From: Cercophora sp. LCS_1
Lineage: Eukaryota; Ascomycota; Sordariomycetes; Sordariales; Lasiosphaeriaceae
Direction: 5' to 3'
Assembly (NCBI GenBank): GCA_036250225.1
Contig: JAPZLL010000024.1
Span: 186,001 to 250,000 of the forward strand
Length of the DNA: 64,000 nt
Shown here: positions 42,603-55,420 of the stretch, piece by piece
Layout: the number at the start of each line of letters is the position of its first letter
Position numbering within the stretch: the stretch's first letter is position 1
Position numbers and translations under genes: made by a program
The notes under the pieces: generated by a model
Databases searched by the model: none
What the model was told of the DNA's origin: nothing
Seen by the model: only the letters and a program-made list of their open reading frames with translations

Positions 42603-43556
42603 GGCAGACCTCGACTAGGATCATGGGGAAGTATTTTGAGATACATACGAGATATATGCCATAGTGAAAAATATCAGGGGCAATTGCATATCCATATTAC
42701 CTAGGTTGTCCTGGTTCCCATTCTATGGCCTCAAATGCAGTGGTGGATCGTTGACATTCCAGGCGAAGCAAATGAAAAACCAAGGTACCCTGCCCTTCAA
42801 GCAAAAACTTGCCGATGCGATTGACCTCAGAAATACTATCAAATTCATTCAATCTTTGAGTTTGCCTCTTTGTCCCCGAGGAATGCCACGTTTCCTTTGC
42901 ATCCGCGACATCTGAAGGACCTGTAACTGTTCTGACAGCAAACTCTCAGCTCACCTTCCGCATTAATTAGTGAATGCGCCCTGTTTTCATGAGATTGATT
43001 AACCATACACGTGAATAAAGTGCGCCAAGATGCAGCGCTCGGTCAAGAACTTGTCACTACCGCGTCGCCTCATGAGCCCACCCACCATCACCAAAGCACC
43101 ATCAACCTCCCAGCGTTCATGTCCCAGCGTTTTATTCTCAGCTGTTCAAAATCCTGCACCTTCAAGTCCTATCTGGCTCCTGTAATCCGCGATCCAACAC
43201 TCGAATTTCTTGTCCCCCTTATTTTGATGAACACGGGAGTTGCGCGCGTTGGATCAAGGACCTTTCGCCTTGCTGCCTGCTCAATCATCAAATAACTTTC
43301 TCGGCAGCTCGCTGCCCCAAGGCCTCTTCTCAAGCCGTTGGCAACACACAACAGCCCAAAAATCTCAAGTATAAAATACCCAGACTGTTGTCAGCTCTCA
43401 GCCAAGTAAAAGCCTCATCCTCACCCTCAGCAACCAAGCAACATTACGCATCTCTATCATCTTCATTCAACCCACTATCAACCACAACGCAGCCAACCGT
43501 GGCCTTGAGCAAGCCTTTCCCTTCCATTATTCTTACACACTCTAACCGTATTGCAG
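42603..43556. other. intergenic, upstream of a Cys-rich ORF
   Basis: No gene seen. A TATA box at 43370..43378 lies about 190 bp before the Cys-rich frame. Confidence 0.4.
43370..43378 (+). promoter_or_regulatory. TATA box
   Basis: TATAAAATA on the plus strand, well placed for a transcript covering the Cys-rich ORF. No ATG occurs between it and that ORF. Confidence 0.4.
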
Positions 43557-43840
43557 GCCTCTTCCTCATCGTCCCGTCGCTGGCGGCCCCCCAGGGACGC
43601 TCAGGCGACCCTCCATGCAAAAGCCCGGTTTGTTTCACACCCAAGCCGACAACTTGTGACCTAATTTGCACCTACGACAAGAACACACCCTGGGGTATTG
43701 TGAGCCCATCTCCTGAGCTCAACTACTGTGCAACCGTTCATGGCTACCGATGCCCCGCTGGTGGTCGATACAACCTCGTTTCCAAGAACTCGTATGACCG
43801 CGCGTGCGATGACAACTGCTTTTGTAACTGTCTCACTTGA
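43557..43840 (+). CDS. small Cys-rich secreted-type ORF, start codon not found
   Basis: An exon that starts after a good intron end (CTAACCGTATTGCAG) reads LFLIVPSLAAPQGRSG, which looks like the back half of a signal peptide and its cleavage site. Then come ten Cys: PCKSPVC, TCDLIC, YCATVHGYRC, ACDDNCFCNC, ending at 43840. A first exon should lie between the TATA box at 43370 and 43500, but that stretch has no ATG in any frame. Either the first exon is farther upstream, a non-AUG start is used, or the start has been lost and the gene is dead. No family recognised. Confidence 0.4.
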
Positions 43841-46417
43841 GACTGTTCAACTCTTTGCAATTTCTGAGGTAGGAATGGGCGGGGGCAGGGGAATTGGCTT
43901 GTGAGGAGATACGGATTGCTGAGCGTCTACTTTTGGGTGTTATGACATGGAAGATACGAGGGCATGTTTGTTCACCCAATCACTAGAACATGGGTGGTGA
44001 GGAGAGGATGTGTTTCGGGCGAAGAATGGACCGCAAGCATGGTCTGTCTGTCTGTTCTAGGAATGACGTGTTCTGTCGTCTTCAGCCTCTCACGATAAAC
44101 AGGACGAAGGTCAGCATTTCTAGGATTGGATCATTTGAGCGCCATTCTTGCTGCGCTGCAAAATGCTTTCTCGTTAGTGTCAGTGGCGTGATTTGGCGTG
44201 CCTGTGTGCGTGTTTGTGTATTGTTTGTTTTTCAACGGGATCGTCGGATTTTCGCGCACGACCAGCCATGGAAGGGAATACGAGCCGAACGATTTTTATG
44301 AAATGGGCAGGCAGCATTGGCTTTGCCATCTTGACATAATCACCGAATGGTGATGGTGGCCCGGCATCGGAGAGGGTTCGAAGGCTGCCTCAGCACCCAG
44401 AGAAAAACAAACACACAGACCGAGTTGCGATCAGGCTCTGCGAGAGATTAACGGTAAAAGCAGACCGTCATGTCACAGCGGGCAGCTGCAGCGGAAATGT
44501 ACTGGAAAAGTAGAGCTGAGTGACGGTAAAGTCATCACAATATCCAGGAGCAAGCCCGGGTGACACAGCATGTTTATTGGGTATCAGAGCCGGATCCGGT
44601 GCGACGGTCGGAGCGGGATATAAAAATAGCGTGAAAATTCCCGTTACATGGCAACAGAATCTCTGGAAAATCAGTCGTTGACGATAGGGGGGATCATGCG
44701 CGTTCTGAAGATGAGGCATCTATGTCGTCGTGAGAAACGATGTGAGTTGGCATGGACCTTTCTGACCAGCGAACTACAATCTCAGAGGTCTGAGGGCCCG
44801 AAAATGGCATACCAAGGTGTATATCGATTATTTGACCATGTTCTGGTGTCTGTGCATGACATATGGCAGTGGTGAGCCTGGGCGACGCTGTCGCTCTTTT
44901 GCCGTGGGGAGCTCGACGCCCATCCACCCTTTGTGGAACGGCCTCTCCCAACCCTCTGTTTTTTTTTTTTTTTGACCAGATTCTGTCAAACAGCCTAGAT
45001 AGTAGAAACACTTGACGCAGTTCTAGACCCGCGACTACTGTGACCGACCCCTTTTTGGCGCTTCGCGTCGACGCCTCAAGCTTCAGGGCTGAGTCCGGGT
45101 CATGGCGCCCACGAGCAGACAGCGCCGATGCTGAGAGTTCCCTGCACCTGATAACGGTTCTCTTCGTCCCACAACGCCCCTTCGGGTCCCATCTCAAGGA
45201 GGCCTCGAGCGAGCGTGCAGCTCCACCTTCTCCTGCCTGGGCGCTTGGAACTCCACACGCAGGAATTGGCGACTCGATAGCGCCCAGATTTTTCACTCGC
45301 TATTTTCGGTCGATGGATTCCCAAAGTCTCCCCCCAAGATACCGGAGCCGAGCAAGGAATGCTGGTGTCGAGCAATCTTGTTCATTTCAGCCCTGCCTTC
45401 GTGCTCCGCCGTATGAGTCGCGATGAACTCGCTGCCGTTCTCGGTTAGCGGTATCTTTCGTATCGCGAAATTTCAAGCGCGCACCGATGAACGGGTGGCT
45501 GAACGGGTGGCTTCTGCCCCCTGTTCACCTGAGCGTGCCAGTCGGGATTAACCGAGACCTGCCCACGACCTCTGTCACTGAACGCCGAGGAAGCGGTGCG
45601 CTTTCCAGCACAGCCAAACACAGGGATTCCTCGGCCAAGCAAATGGAGACAGCCGAGCGAAGATTTGTTGGTCGGTGGAGTCGTCTGAACCCACCTTTGG
45701 CAGGCACGCCAGCGCCCGACCGTCCAGACCACCGTTCGTCCAATCGACTCCCCTTGCCTGGATGACCGAGTCCGTTGCTTGCGGCTCTCTGCATCATATA
45801 AGGCTTAATCAGTATCTGGAGAGCGATTGCAGCGACGAGAGCTCAGAATGCCTTCATCCCAGAACACCCGAGGTGCGACTTCCGCTCACACCGAGAAGAG
45901 CGGCAGATACGACCCCGCCATCAAGCCACCATCGGGCCCGCCAGGGGCTGCAATCGCCCCACTGCTTCCTCGCCAGGATGCCCCTGTCTTGTGAAATCGG
46001 AGCCATTCCTTTTCGGTATGATACCATTGGCAGGCAAGCGGACAAGACTGTCCTCCGTTTCCACTCCACCGTCCCGTTCAGTACTTCTTTTCTATCTCGG
46101 CGCGGTGGTACCCTGCGGACCTTTGTGTTCACCCCTGGCTTGTCTCTCGTCCACCACCGCTGGAGCACTTTAGGTTTCCAGGCGTCGTCCCTCGTTGATC
46201 CAACTGCAACACACTCTCTCCCACCCACAATCGTTTGATCAGGAGCATTACACTCGTTTCTAAGCTTCACATCCCCTCCTAAAAGTTTCTATCACCGAGA
46301 AGAGTATCCCTCCGCCGAGTCCCACAGCCCTTTGTCGATCTCTGGCCAGGGCACACCGCGGGGTTGGCACCCCATCGAACCTCCCCGCCGCTGCTTGACT
46401 TTGTCGTCAACGCAGCC
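43841..46417. other. intergenic with T15 tract
   Basis: No supported gene. It contains a T15 run at 44959..44973. The last several hundred bases are C/T-rich and look like the promoter and leader of the GH16 gene. Confidence 0.45.
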
Positions 46418-47952
46418 ATGGATCAAGAACAATCCTACCAAGGCTACTTCAGCCGGCAACACGCAGGTCAACCATCTGCTGCCTCGACAGCTGCGGCTAC
46501 GCCTCAGCGCTCCGGGACACCAAACGATTCTTCCGATCGCAACCCCTTCGGTGATGGCGGGGAATCACAAGCATCAAACCGAACAGGAGGGGGCGCCGGT
46601 CGGGGGGATCCCTTTGCCAGTCCTTCGGGTTCGCGACCAGCAAGCAGCTTTGACGGCTCATCAGCAGTTGGGGGTCGTTTCGAGGAGCGTGGGCAGCGAT
46701 ACTTCCACTCCCGACGAGTAAAGGGTGAGGTCGAGAAGCCGTGGACCAAGAACGTTGACCCTAAGGAGAAATGGGTCACCATCCTGCCCATCATTGGCAT
46801 CTTGATAGGTCTGGCAATCTCTGGCTTTCTCGTATGGGACGGCATTCGCAGTGTCGTGAAGCACAAGTACTGCTTGGTACTGGAGGATGACTTTTCGCGA
46901 GGACTTGACACAGCCATCTGGGAGAAGGAGGTCCAACTGGGAGGCTTTGGGTAAGTCCCTGCGCTTGTGTTGTTGAGCCGGCGCGGGCACTAACAGGCAT
47001 TAGCAACGGCGAGTTCCAGCTCACGACCGGCGATGAGACCAATGTTTTCGTCGAAAACGGCAACCTAATCATCAAAGCGACCCTTCAAGACGACGGCCTT
47101 TTGCAGAAAGACAACCTCTTAGACCTGACCAAGGGCAGTAAATGGGGAACCTGCACATCCAAATCCTTTTACGACTGTGTCGCCGCTACCAATACCACTG
47201 TCGGCAACTCGAGCATCGTGCCCCCTGTCCTGTCCGGACGTGTCACCACCCGAAAGGGCGCCAGCATCAAATACGGCCGCATTGAAGTTAAGGCCAAGCT
47301 CCCCGCCGGCGACTGGCTGTGGCCCGCCATTTGGATGATGCCCGTCGACGACGCCTACGGCCCCTGGCCGCGATCCGGAGAGATCGACCTCGCGGAGTCC
47401 CGCGGCAATAACTACACGCATCCCCAAGGCGGCAACAACATTGTGTCATCGGCGCTGCACTGGGGCCCCGACACGGCCAACGACGCTTTTTGGCGCACAA
47501 ACGTCAAGCGCCCCGCGCTGCACACGACGTACTCAGCCGACTTCAACACCTTTGGCGTCGAGTGGTCGCAAAAGTACATCTTCACCTACATCAACTCGCG
47601 TCTACTCCAGGTGCTTTACACCAACTTTGACGAACCCCTCTGGGAGCGCGGCAACTTCCCCGCAGTTGGCGGCAATGGAACCCGTCTGCTTGATCCCTGG
47701 GGCTACACCGGACGCAAGAACACGCCCTTCGACCAGCCCTTCTTCCTTATCCTCAATGTTGCCGTCGGCGGCACCAACGGCTGGTTCCAGGACGGCGTCA
47801 ACTCCAAGCCCTGGCTCAATGCGTCGCCAAACGCAAAGAAGGACTTTTGGCTCGCCAAGGACCAGTGGTATCCTACCTGGACGCAACCGCAGATGGAGGT
47901 TGAGAAGGTTACCATGTGGCGCCAGTGCAACGGTGACGAGGATGAACTGTAG
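46418..47952 (+). CDS. membrane-anchored GH16 glucanase-like protein
   Basis: Exons 46418..46950 and 47004..47952 (intron 53 nt, GTAAGT...ACTAAC...TTAG) give 493 aa; the ATG sits in GCCATGG. The N-terminal 118 residues are Ser/Gly/Asn-rich and cytosolic, followed by one span (WVTILPIIGILIGLAISGFL, about 119-142), so it is a type II membrane protein. The GH16 jelly roll follows: EDDFSRGLDTAIWEKEV, FVENGNLIIKATL, YGRIEVKAKLPAGDWLWPAI, and the catalytic SGEIDLAES with E304, D306 and E309 in the E-x-D-x-x-E order, then GWFQDG and the final WPTWTQ-type strand. The family acts on beta-1,3 or mixed-linked glucans. The membrane anchor suggests wall-glucan remodelling, as in KRE6/SKN1-like proteins. 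Several sequons lie in the lumenal part. Confidence 0.92.
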
Positions 47953-50900
47953 ACTGGCTTGCCTTTTTTTTCCTTTTTTTTTTTCTTTTTTTTTTCGGCT
48001 TGCTCTTGGTGTTGGGGGGATTCTCTTTCTTGAGGGTAGATGCACTGTCACAAATTTGGATGCAACATACATGAACATATAGAAACCAGAGACGGATGAT
48101 GGAACAGTTTTTTGGACTGATTTTTAACAATTTAATTGGATAATTCATGAACACATATCTTGGTCACTGCTTCTGTTGTCGTTGATGCGGCTCTGCGATC
48201 GATGATCCCGGGGATCGGCGTCAGCGTCGCATCCCTCCCGAGAAACCAGGGGTGAATCCTTCTCGTCCAAACTCACACCGCTGACGCTGATCAGTGTCAG
48301 ATTGAGCTGACATTTCTGCCCCACGCGTTCTTAATCCTCACCACAAATTAAGTTTGCAAAGCTTGGACGAGCGCATCCCCAATCGACGCCGCCGACCTAG
48401 CGACTGGCTTCAGGGTTCGGGCCGTGACAAACACAGTTTCTCGTAAGGGTCAGAACTGGAGGAAAACATGCGGCGGTTACCGATCATCACGCCACGCCAC
48501 GCCACGCTACATGTGAATCCCATGGGATTGAAAGAAGCCACCCGAACGTGATGACGCCCTGAAATTTGCCGTCGGCGCCGCCCCCGTGGGCTGTTTACAT
48601 GTGTGTCTTGTGTGTCTTGCACTCTGCATGTTTTGCAACGGTGGACCTTTCCCCTAAACGGAATGCTCTGCAAATTTGGTGTCTGCATTCATATGTCACT
48701 GCAGTACACTGCGCACTGCACGATAGATAATGTCACCTTTCCGACTTCGGTTCCGGAAAGGAAGTTGACAGTTGCTATTTTTATGACTGGCCTGTGTTGC
48801 AGCGTCCCAGGAACCGAACGGCCCAAAAAAAACCCAAGGGCCCGGTTTTTAATTTGCGTCTTGACAAGACAACTTTGACGTCCTGTCGTCCAACGTTACG
48901 CGGTGACTTGAACCTGGGTCTCGTCCTCGAGGGTATCTGCTGCTAACGTGGGGTCTATCTGCGTATCGCCTTTGCAATCTGCGTCATTCATCAATAGACC
49001 GGAGTCTCACCAGAGGCTCAGCTCCCTTATCGAAGGGCCTAAGCTTAAAGATATGCCCAAATGGGCTCAAACAATCTCGAACCGTTCTTTCGATAGTCCA
49101 GTTTCACATCCACATTTCACACGTGGGAAGCCGGGGCAGGGCACAGGTTAAGCAGTGTAAACAGGGCAGAGCGAAAAGGAGACGATTCCGAGTGCCGAAA
49201 TGAGCAGCGACAATGGTTTGTTCAATAGAGCCGACGCTTGTTGGGATACTTGGGAGACGATCAAATCCACTTCCTACCTTGTCGATACGTAGACCCGGGC
49301 CTAGACCGAGCTCGGTGTGCCCGGCGTGATGGGATGCACGAGTGGGTTTCTGTTCGCTTGGCATCCTTGTTGTGGAATAACGGGATACAAAAGGCATCCA
49401 GCAGAGCACGGAAACGAGCGATTCGTATTGAGATTTTGCAAACGGAGCAAACCGGGCCTTTTTCCTGGTGGTGGAGAAGAGAGATTCAGTGGATATTCGG
49501 GCGCGAAAATAGCGCGGGATCCTGCATCGAGGCTCCATCGACTGAAGCTGGACCGATGCAGATCTGGCCAGTCGGGGGACAAGGTTCCCCGATGCTTTGC
49601 AGAGGGATGCAGAGGGCTATTGGGACAAAGTATGCGTGCGTTTTGGTGAGTGAAAGGGAGTACGAAAATCGGAAGTTATAGAGAGAAAAAAAAGGAAAAA
49701 AAAAAAAACAAGTGCCGAAAGGAAGGGGCTTGTTTCTTGCGTGGTGTCTCACTCAACCCCCATGAGGCAGGGCGCAAACCGTCGCGAGGGTTGACTACCC
49801 ACCTGACAGCCCGACGAGGCGTCATGGAGACATTGTGACGTGAAAAAACGTGGCGAACGAGCTCGAAATGTGAACCCCTCGCGGAACGGAGTAGTGTTCG
49901 TATCGACATCGAAACCAATACGTGCGCTATGGTGTTTGTGGTCAAGGGACGTTGCATTCGCGAGTGACGTGCGTGGCTCGCATCCCAACGCCAGGGGAGA
50001 AACAGCGGTGGCGAATCAGAGCCATCGTCCCTGCCGAAAAGGGGATGCTGAAATTTCACGTATTAGAATTTCCAAGGGGGTGGTGCATCAATGAGTCGCC
50101 GTCGAAATGCAGCTGAGAAAGTGCGACTGGTAAAAATTGGGCTGGCCTAATTTCTCGTAACCGGCGCCCATTCCAAGGCATCTTCCCTGCTGTCTAACGT
50201 CAACTTTCTGCCGATTGTCGTCTGCATGTTTTGACAGGTGAGGTTGATGCCGGACGACCGGGATTCGCAGCCACCGACCGGGACGCAGTCAGCCACCGAC
50301 GTTGCACAACGGCTTCGCATCTCATCCCGACCAACCAAATCCCATTTTCCTTCCCCGGATTCCGTGATCCGATCTCTTGTCGCGCCCGTCCCCAAGGGGC
50401 TGAAGAATTCGATTCTCGTGGTCACCCCAGGCCTCGCCGTTATCCATAGGAAGAGAACAATCCCGCGGTCCGTCGCATGCACGCCAGTTTTTCGAGAGAT
50501 AAAAAACACGCGAAAAAACGGAGCAGATATCCACCGCTGAACTGGCCATGAGGTTCCCTGACCCCTGTCACAACTTCGCGCCCCACCCTCGACAACACCC
50601 AGGGATTCTCGATTCCTCGGCATCTCCACTCGGGCAGAAGCAATCCGTTGAACGCCTTCCTGTCCTTCTCAGTTGCTACCACGCCGCGCTCGCACCTAAC
50701 CCTTCTGATACCTTCATCGCGCGCGCACCCTGAAACAACGGGTCCGCTGCTGGCGATCAGTGTCAATCGGTCGGGTATTCTTTACGCTCGGTCGAAGCTA
50801 AAGGTTCAGGCGGCCATCGCGGTGGACACACGCCCGAAAGAGAGACCTGGCATCGAGGCACCGTCACCGTCACGCTAAACGCCATGACAGCGGATCCGGC

Positions 50901-51987
50901 TTATCACGAACCCCCCCCGGCGCGTGTGCCGTGGGCATGGACGGGCGGTCTGGAAACAACATGCTCGTCCGAGCCATGACATCTTCTTCAGCACAGTTCG
51001 GCACTCTGTGGAACCGGCGGATGTCGCACCAGCAGCTATCATCGAAACAGCCTCGGGGCATGCCGCCGCCGCACCTTATACACCGAGACGGTGGCGCTTC
51101 GTGTTGGCGGTTGGCGCTCCTGGGACACAACAAAGGGTCCACCACCTTTCAGCGTCCAAGTTCGAGCGACGATGGACCTTTGCGATGAGGGCGGGGCCAA
51201 GAGGTGCACCCCTATCCACCACAGCCAGGATGCGTGGTCCCAGACTCACAGCGTCGAGGCCCATCACATTGGCGAGATCCACCCTTTTGATCAACCCTCT
51301 TCCCTGCTAAGGTTGCTTCGCTCGCCATCCCGCTCACTCCCAAATTAACTTCCCTTGAGTTCCCTCCCCTCTTTGGATCCCACACAAACCTGTGGCGGCG
51401 TGCCGATCGTCGACATCCAGCACTTGACCTCCGCTGCCCCCGCCACTCCTCCGGCAAGCTTTGTGAGTGACGGCAGCACCGCTGCATGTTCTGACTTGAA
51501 AGCTCCTGCCTGGCCTTCGGACACGAACGGCCGTCCTTTCGCTACCCTACTTACGACGTTCACGATCACTCGCTCTACTTCCTTATCACGTAATACCCGG
51601 CCAAGGACAGCTTATCGCATCGATACCCAGACGCCGCGGACCATCTTTTAATAGTAATTCGATCGTTCTTACAATACATCTCTGCAACTTAACAAGCAGC
51701 ACCACCGGCTCACCGGGAACCCCTCCACAGTATGATCCCCCCTGCCACGGCTCACAAGCTTAAAGCTTGGGATCACCGCTGACGTACCATCTACTCAGAC
51801 ATAAGCCGCCTCCACCACAGCACGCTCTGCCACACCTGGACCGTGGCAGCGCGGGTTCGGTATCCCGGCAAACCCAAAACCTTATACTCCCCCACCCCGA
51901 CATCTGCTCGTGGGATCGGGATCAGCTTGCTCGACAAGACCCCCGCTAACCCGGGGAGCTCAGTGGTGAGGGCTTGCCGTCGTCGCC
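47953..51987. other. 4-kb intergenic region
   Basis: It starts with T-rich 3' sequence of the GH16 gene (T runs broken by C, 47967..47996). A short CACGC-type repeat lies near 48490..48510. No frame in the rest joins into a credible protein. The last 600 bp are C-rich and probably form the long leader of the GT2 gene. Confidence 0.45.
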
Positions 51988-54769
51988 ATGGGAATCGGGA
52001 GCTACTTCAAGGCCGAGAAGCCTGTCTCAGAGTCTGGCCGGGCTCCCGACGATGGCCGGCAACAACAGGGCCGCTCCTCCACGTCCGAGAAGTCGATATC
52101 GTTACGGTCTACACACCGCGATCATGGACTCCAACCTCCCACACCAGGCTTCCATTCACGGGCGCCGTCGGTGTCGGGCCGGTCTACCAGGTCGGCCACC
52201 AGCTCAGTGTTCCTCGACGACATCAAGCATGAGGTGATGGTCAACTATCTGTACCAGCAGCAATGCTCACATCTCTGGGTGTCAGACGGGAGTGGTGAGA
52301 TTGAGGGTGTCCTCCTCCGCAAAGTCAGGGGACAGTACATGACATGCCCGCCACAGTTGGGCAACTCGCCTTTTGCGCTCGCCTGTGCTGCGCTGAACGT
52401 TCAGGTATGGCTCTTCCACCTCCTCTATTTTGATTGCGATGCTAATGAGGTCGGTAGTGTGCGATGACCGTCAACTCACGAGTCATCAAGACGTTCTTGC
52501 AGTGGTCACCCGACGCAGTCGACGTGCCGCTGATGAACGGCCTGCGCGTGCAGATCCTCCCTACGGTTAACGACCTGCCTCGCGCGAGGAAACATCAGTT
52601 TGCTGCTTTTATTGCCTCCGAAGGGCTCTTGGTTGTTTGGGACGACGAGGCGCTGAACCTTGTCCCGAGAGCCAAGGCGATCGAGTCGGAGCTGATGGAG
52701 CTCGTTTGGAAGGCCGGCCAGGAGGAAGGCGACGATGAGAAGAAGGGAGGGCCACAACCAGTTGAGGCCGAGATCGACGAGGAGAGCGGAGAGTTAAAGC
52801 CCGAGAAGCGGCCGGTTCATTTGCTCAACACCTATCTTGTGAGCTTGACGCTCGTCCTCGTGACGGTCTCGCTCGGCGCCGCTTTCCGACAACTGGCGAT
52901 CGAGGTTTCGGTTGATGGGAGCTACCTCAGACTGGCCCTCGTAGCGCTGTTTCCCGTCCAGATCTTCTTCACGCTCTTTTTCGCACAGGTCATTGTCGGG
53001 TGTCTTGCACAGATCTTTGGCCCGATCCGACAGCTCACCATGAACTCCAAGTTCTACTCGGCCCGCCCTCCGCCAAGGCTGCAATCCTCAACCCTCCCTC
53101 ACATCACCGTTCAGTGCCCTGTATACAAAGAGGGTCTCAATGCTGTCATTGCACCCACTGTCAAGTCCATCAAGCAAGCTATGTCGACGTACGAACTCCA
53201 GGGCGGATCTGCCAACATGTTCATCAACGACGATGGTTTGCAGCTGATCTCGGAGGAGGAACGACGCGCTCGCATCGAGTTCTATGCCGATCACAGCATC
53301 GGTTGGGTTGCTCGCCCCAAGCATGGCGAGAACGGGTTCTTGCGTCGCGGCAAGTTCAAGAAGGCGTCCAACATGAACTTTGCCCTCATGATCTCGTGCA
53401 AGGTTGAGGAAAAGCTCGAGGCTATCCACCGCACCCCCGACTGGTCTCAGCACGACGAAGCCCTGGCATACGAACGCGCTCTCAAGGAGGTTTTGGAAGA
53501 GGATGGCCGTGCCTGGGCCGATGGCAACATCCGCGTCGGTGACTACATCCTCATCATTGACTCGGATACCCGCGTGCCCGCCGACTGTCTCCTGGATGCC
53601 GTCTCCGAGATGGAGCTGTCGCCAGACGTTGGTATCATGCAGTTCTCGTCCGGCGTCATGCAAGTCGTCCACACGTACTTTGAAAACGGCATCACCTTCT
53701 TCACCAACCTGATTTACAGCGCCATTCGTTACACCGTGTCCAACGGCGACGTCGCTCCCTTTGTCGGCCACAACGCCATCCTCCGCTGGTCCGCCATCCA
53801 ACAGGTCTCGTACACCGACGAAGATGGCTACGAAAAGTTCTGGTCCGAAAGCCACGTGTCCGAGGATTTCGACATGTCCCTCCGTCTCCAGTGTAGCGGC
53901 TACATCATCCGTCTGGCTGCTTGGGCAGGCGAAGGCTTCAAAGAAGGCGTGTCGCTCACCGTGTATGACGAACTGGCCCGATGGGAGAAGTACGCCTACG
54001 GCTGCAACGAGCTGCTCTTCCACCCAATCCGCTTCTGGCTGTGGCGCGGCCCCTTCACGCCTCTGTTCCGCCGTTTCCTCTTCTCCAACATCCGCTTCAC
54101 CTCCAAGATCACGGTCATCTCGTATATTGGCACTTACTATGCCATCGGCGCCGCCTGGATCATGACCAGCGTCAACTACTTCCTGATCGGCTGGTTCAAT
54201 GGCTACCTGGACAAGTACTACATTGACTCGTGGCAGGTGTGGTTCTCCATCATCCTCGTCTTCAACGGCCTGGGTAACATTGCGCTCGCCGTCATGCGCT
54301 ACCGCGTGGGCGAACGCAACTTGCTGTACGCCATCTACGAGAACTTCAAGTGGACCTTCCTCCTTGCCATCTTCCTCGGCGGTCTGTCTCTGCACGTGTC
54401 CCAGGCGTTGTTGGCCCACATGTTCGAAATCGACATGACATGGGGTGCCACAAGCAAGGAAGCCGAGTTTTCTAACTTTTTTATTGAAGTTCCCAAGGTC
54501 CTGAAAAAGGTTTGTCTAGCCTCAATCCCCTCCCATCCTGTCCTGTCCTATCCACAGCACACTAACAACTGGGAACACAGTTCAAATTCTCCATGCTCTT
54601 CGCAACCCTCTTCATCGTCGGCATGATCATCCTCGCCGTCGCACCCTTCATTCCCTACAGCTGGCACATTAAGGATTTCGTCGCTATCCTGCCCATGGCA
54701 ACGGTAGCGGGCTCGCATTTGCTTTTGCCACTGGCGCTGAACCCAGCTCTCATGACGTTCTCGTGGTAA
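51988..54769 (+). CDS. GT2: GT2-family membrane glycosyltransferase (ZtGT2/FgGT2-like)
   Basis: Exons 51988..52404, 52458..54509 and 54581..54769 (introns 53 and 71 nt) give 885 aa, starting in GCCATGG. The N-terminus is Ser-rich; a conserved soluble part follows (HEVMVNYLYQQQCSHLWVSD, GVLLRKVRGQYMTCPPQLGN, IKTFLQWSPDAVDVPLMNG). Two TM spans (LLNTYLVSLTLVLVTVSLG, LALVALFPVQIFFTLFFAQ) precede the catalytic domain with INDDG (D397/D398), LIIDSDTR (D507/D509), HVSEDFDM (E608/D609) and ELARW (644-648) where processive GT2 enzymes have QxxRW. Five or so C-terminal spans follow. From memory, its close relatives in Zymoseptoria and Fusarium are needed for hyphal growth on solid surfaces. The product polysaccharide is not known to me. 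Confidence 0.9.
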
Positions 54770-55420
54770 ATTTTGTTTGTTTTCGCCCATCCTCATCAAG
54801 GAAACGAATGAAATGATCCATCTACCGAAAAGCGGTTTCGTCTTGATAATTCTTCCACTCAGAATGCTTTTGTAATTATGGGTTCTTTTGACCCGGGGAA
54901 GAAAGGAAAGAACATACTGTTTTGTCGGCGGGGAAGTAGATACTATATATAGACTGAGGACAAAAGTTACAGAAATCATGGGAGTTTTTGCGTTGGCTGG
55001 GTGGGATCATTTGGACAAATTGGTCGTTTTTTTCTGGTGTACTTCTGCATGTAGGGGCATGGGAGGTGTATATTTCTTCGTATAAATGAAACAATTTCAC
55101 ATGCCCCGGTTCTTAGCCGTGAACTTGTGGTGTAGCGGTTGGTGTTGATCTGAAGACGTCGGCGTGGCGATGGTGTGGCCTTGGTCACCGAATCCTTGTC
55201 ACCCAACGGAATGCCGGATGAGAAACTGATTCCAAACGATTACATTCTCTCGAAAAAAAACAAGTAACATGAATGAGCCCGTCTAACCTGAACGCCTCTA
55301 TTCAGCGCAGTGCAATGCTCTCTATCCCGTACCCAAGCATCTCTTCGTCTCCTCTACTCTATCCCGCCCGTCTTTATACGCAGCAAAAAACCGTACCAGC
55401 ATCATGCATTACCCATCCAT
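54770..55420. other. convergent intergenic region
   Basis: 3' regions of the GT2 gene (+) and NEW1 (-) meet here. A tRNA-like 5' half near 55125..55160 was considered and rejected. Confidence 0.5.

Noticed and set aside
45040..46238. Open frames of 100-187 codons upstream of the GH16 gene
   Set aside because: Overlapping frames on both strands with no consistent spliced product; more likely promoter and leader sequence.
53088..54419. 443-codon antisense frame over the GT2 gene
   Set aside because: Mirror of codon bias; the sense strand carries all GT2 catalytic motifs.
55125..55200. tRNA-like 5' half (GTGGTGTAGCGGTTGG)
   Set aside because: Resembles a D-arm/A-box, but no anticodon stem or GTTCRA T-arm follows at the right distance and the acceptor ends do not pair.
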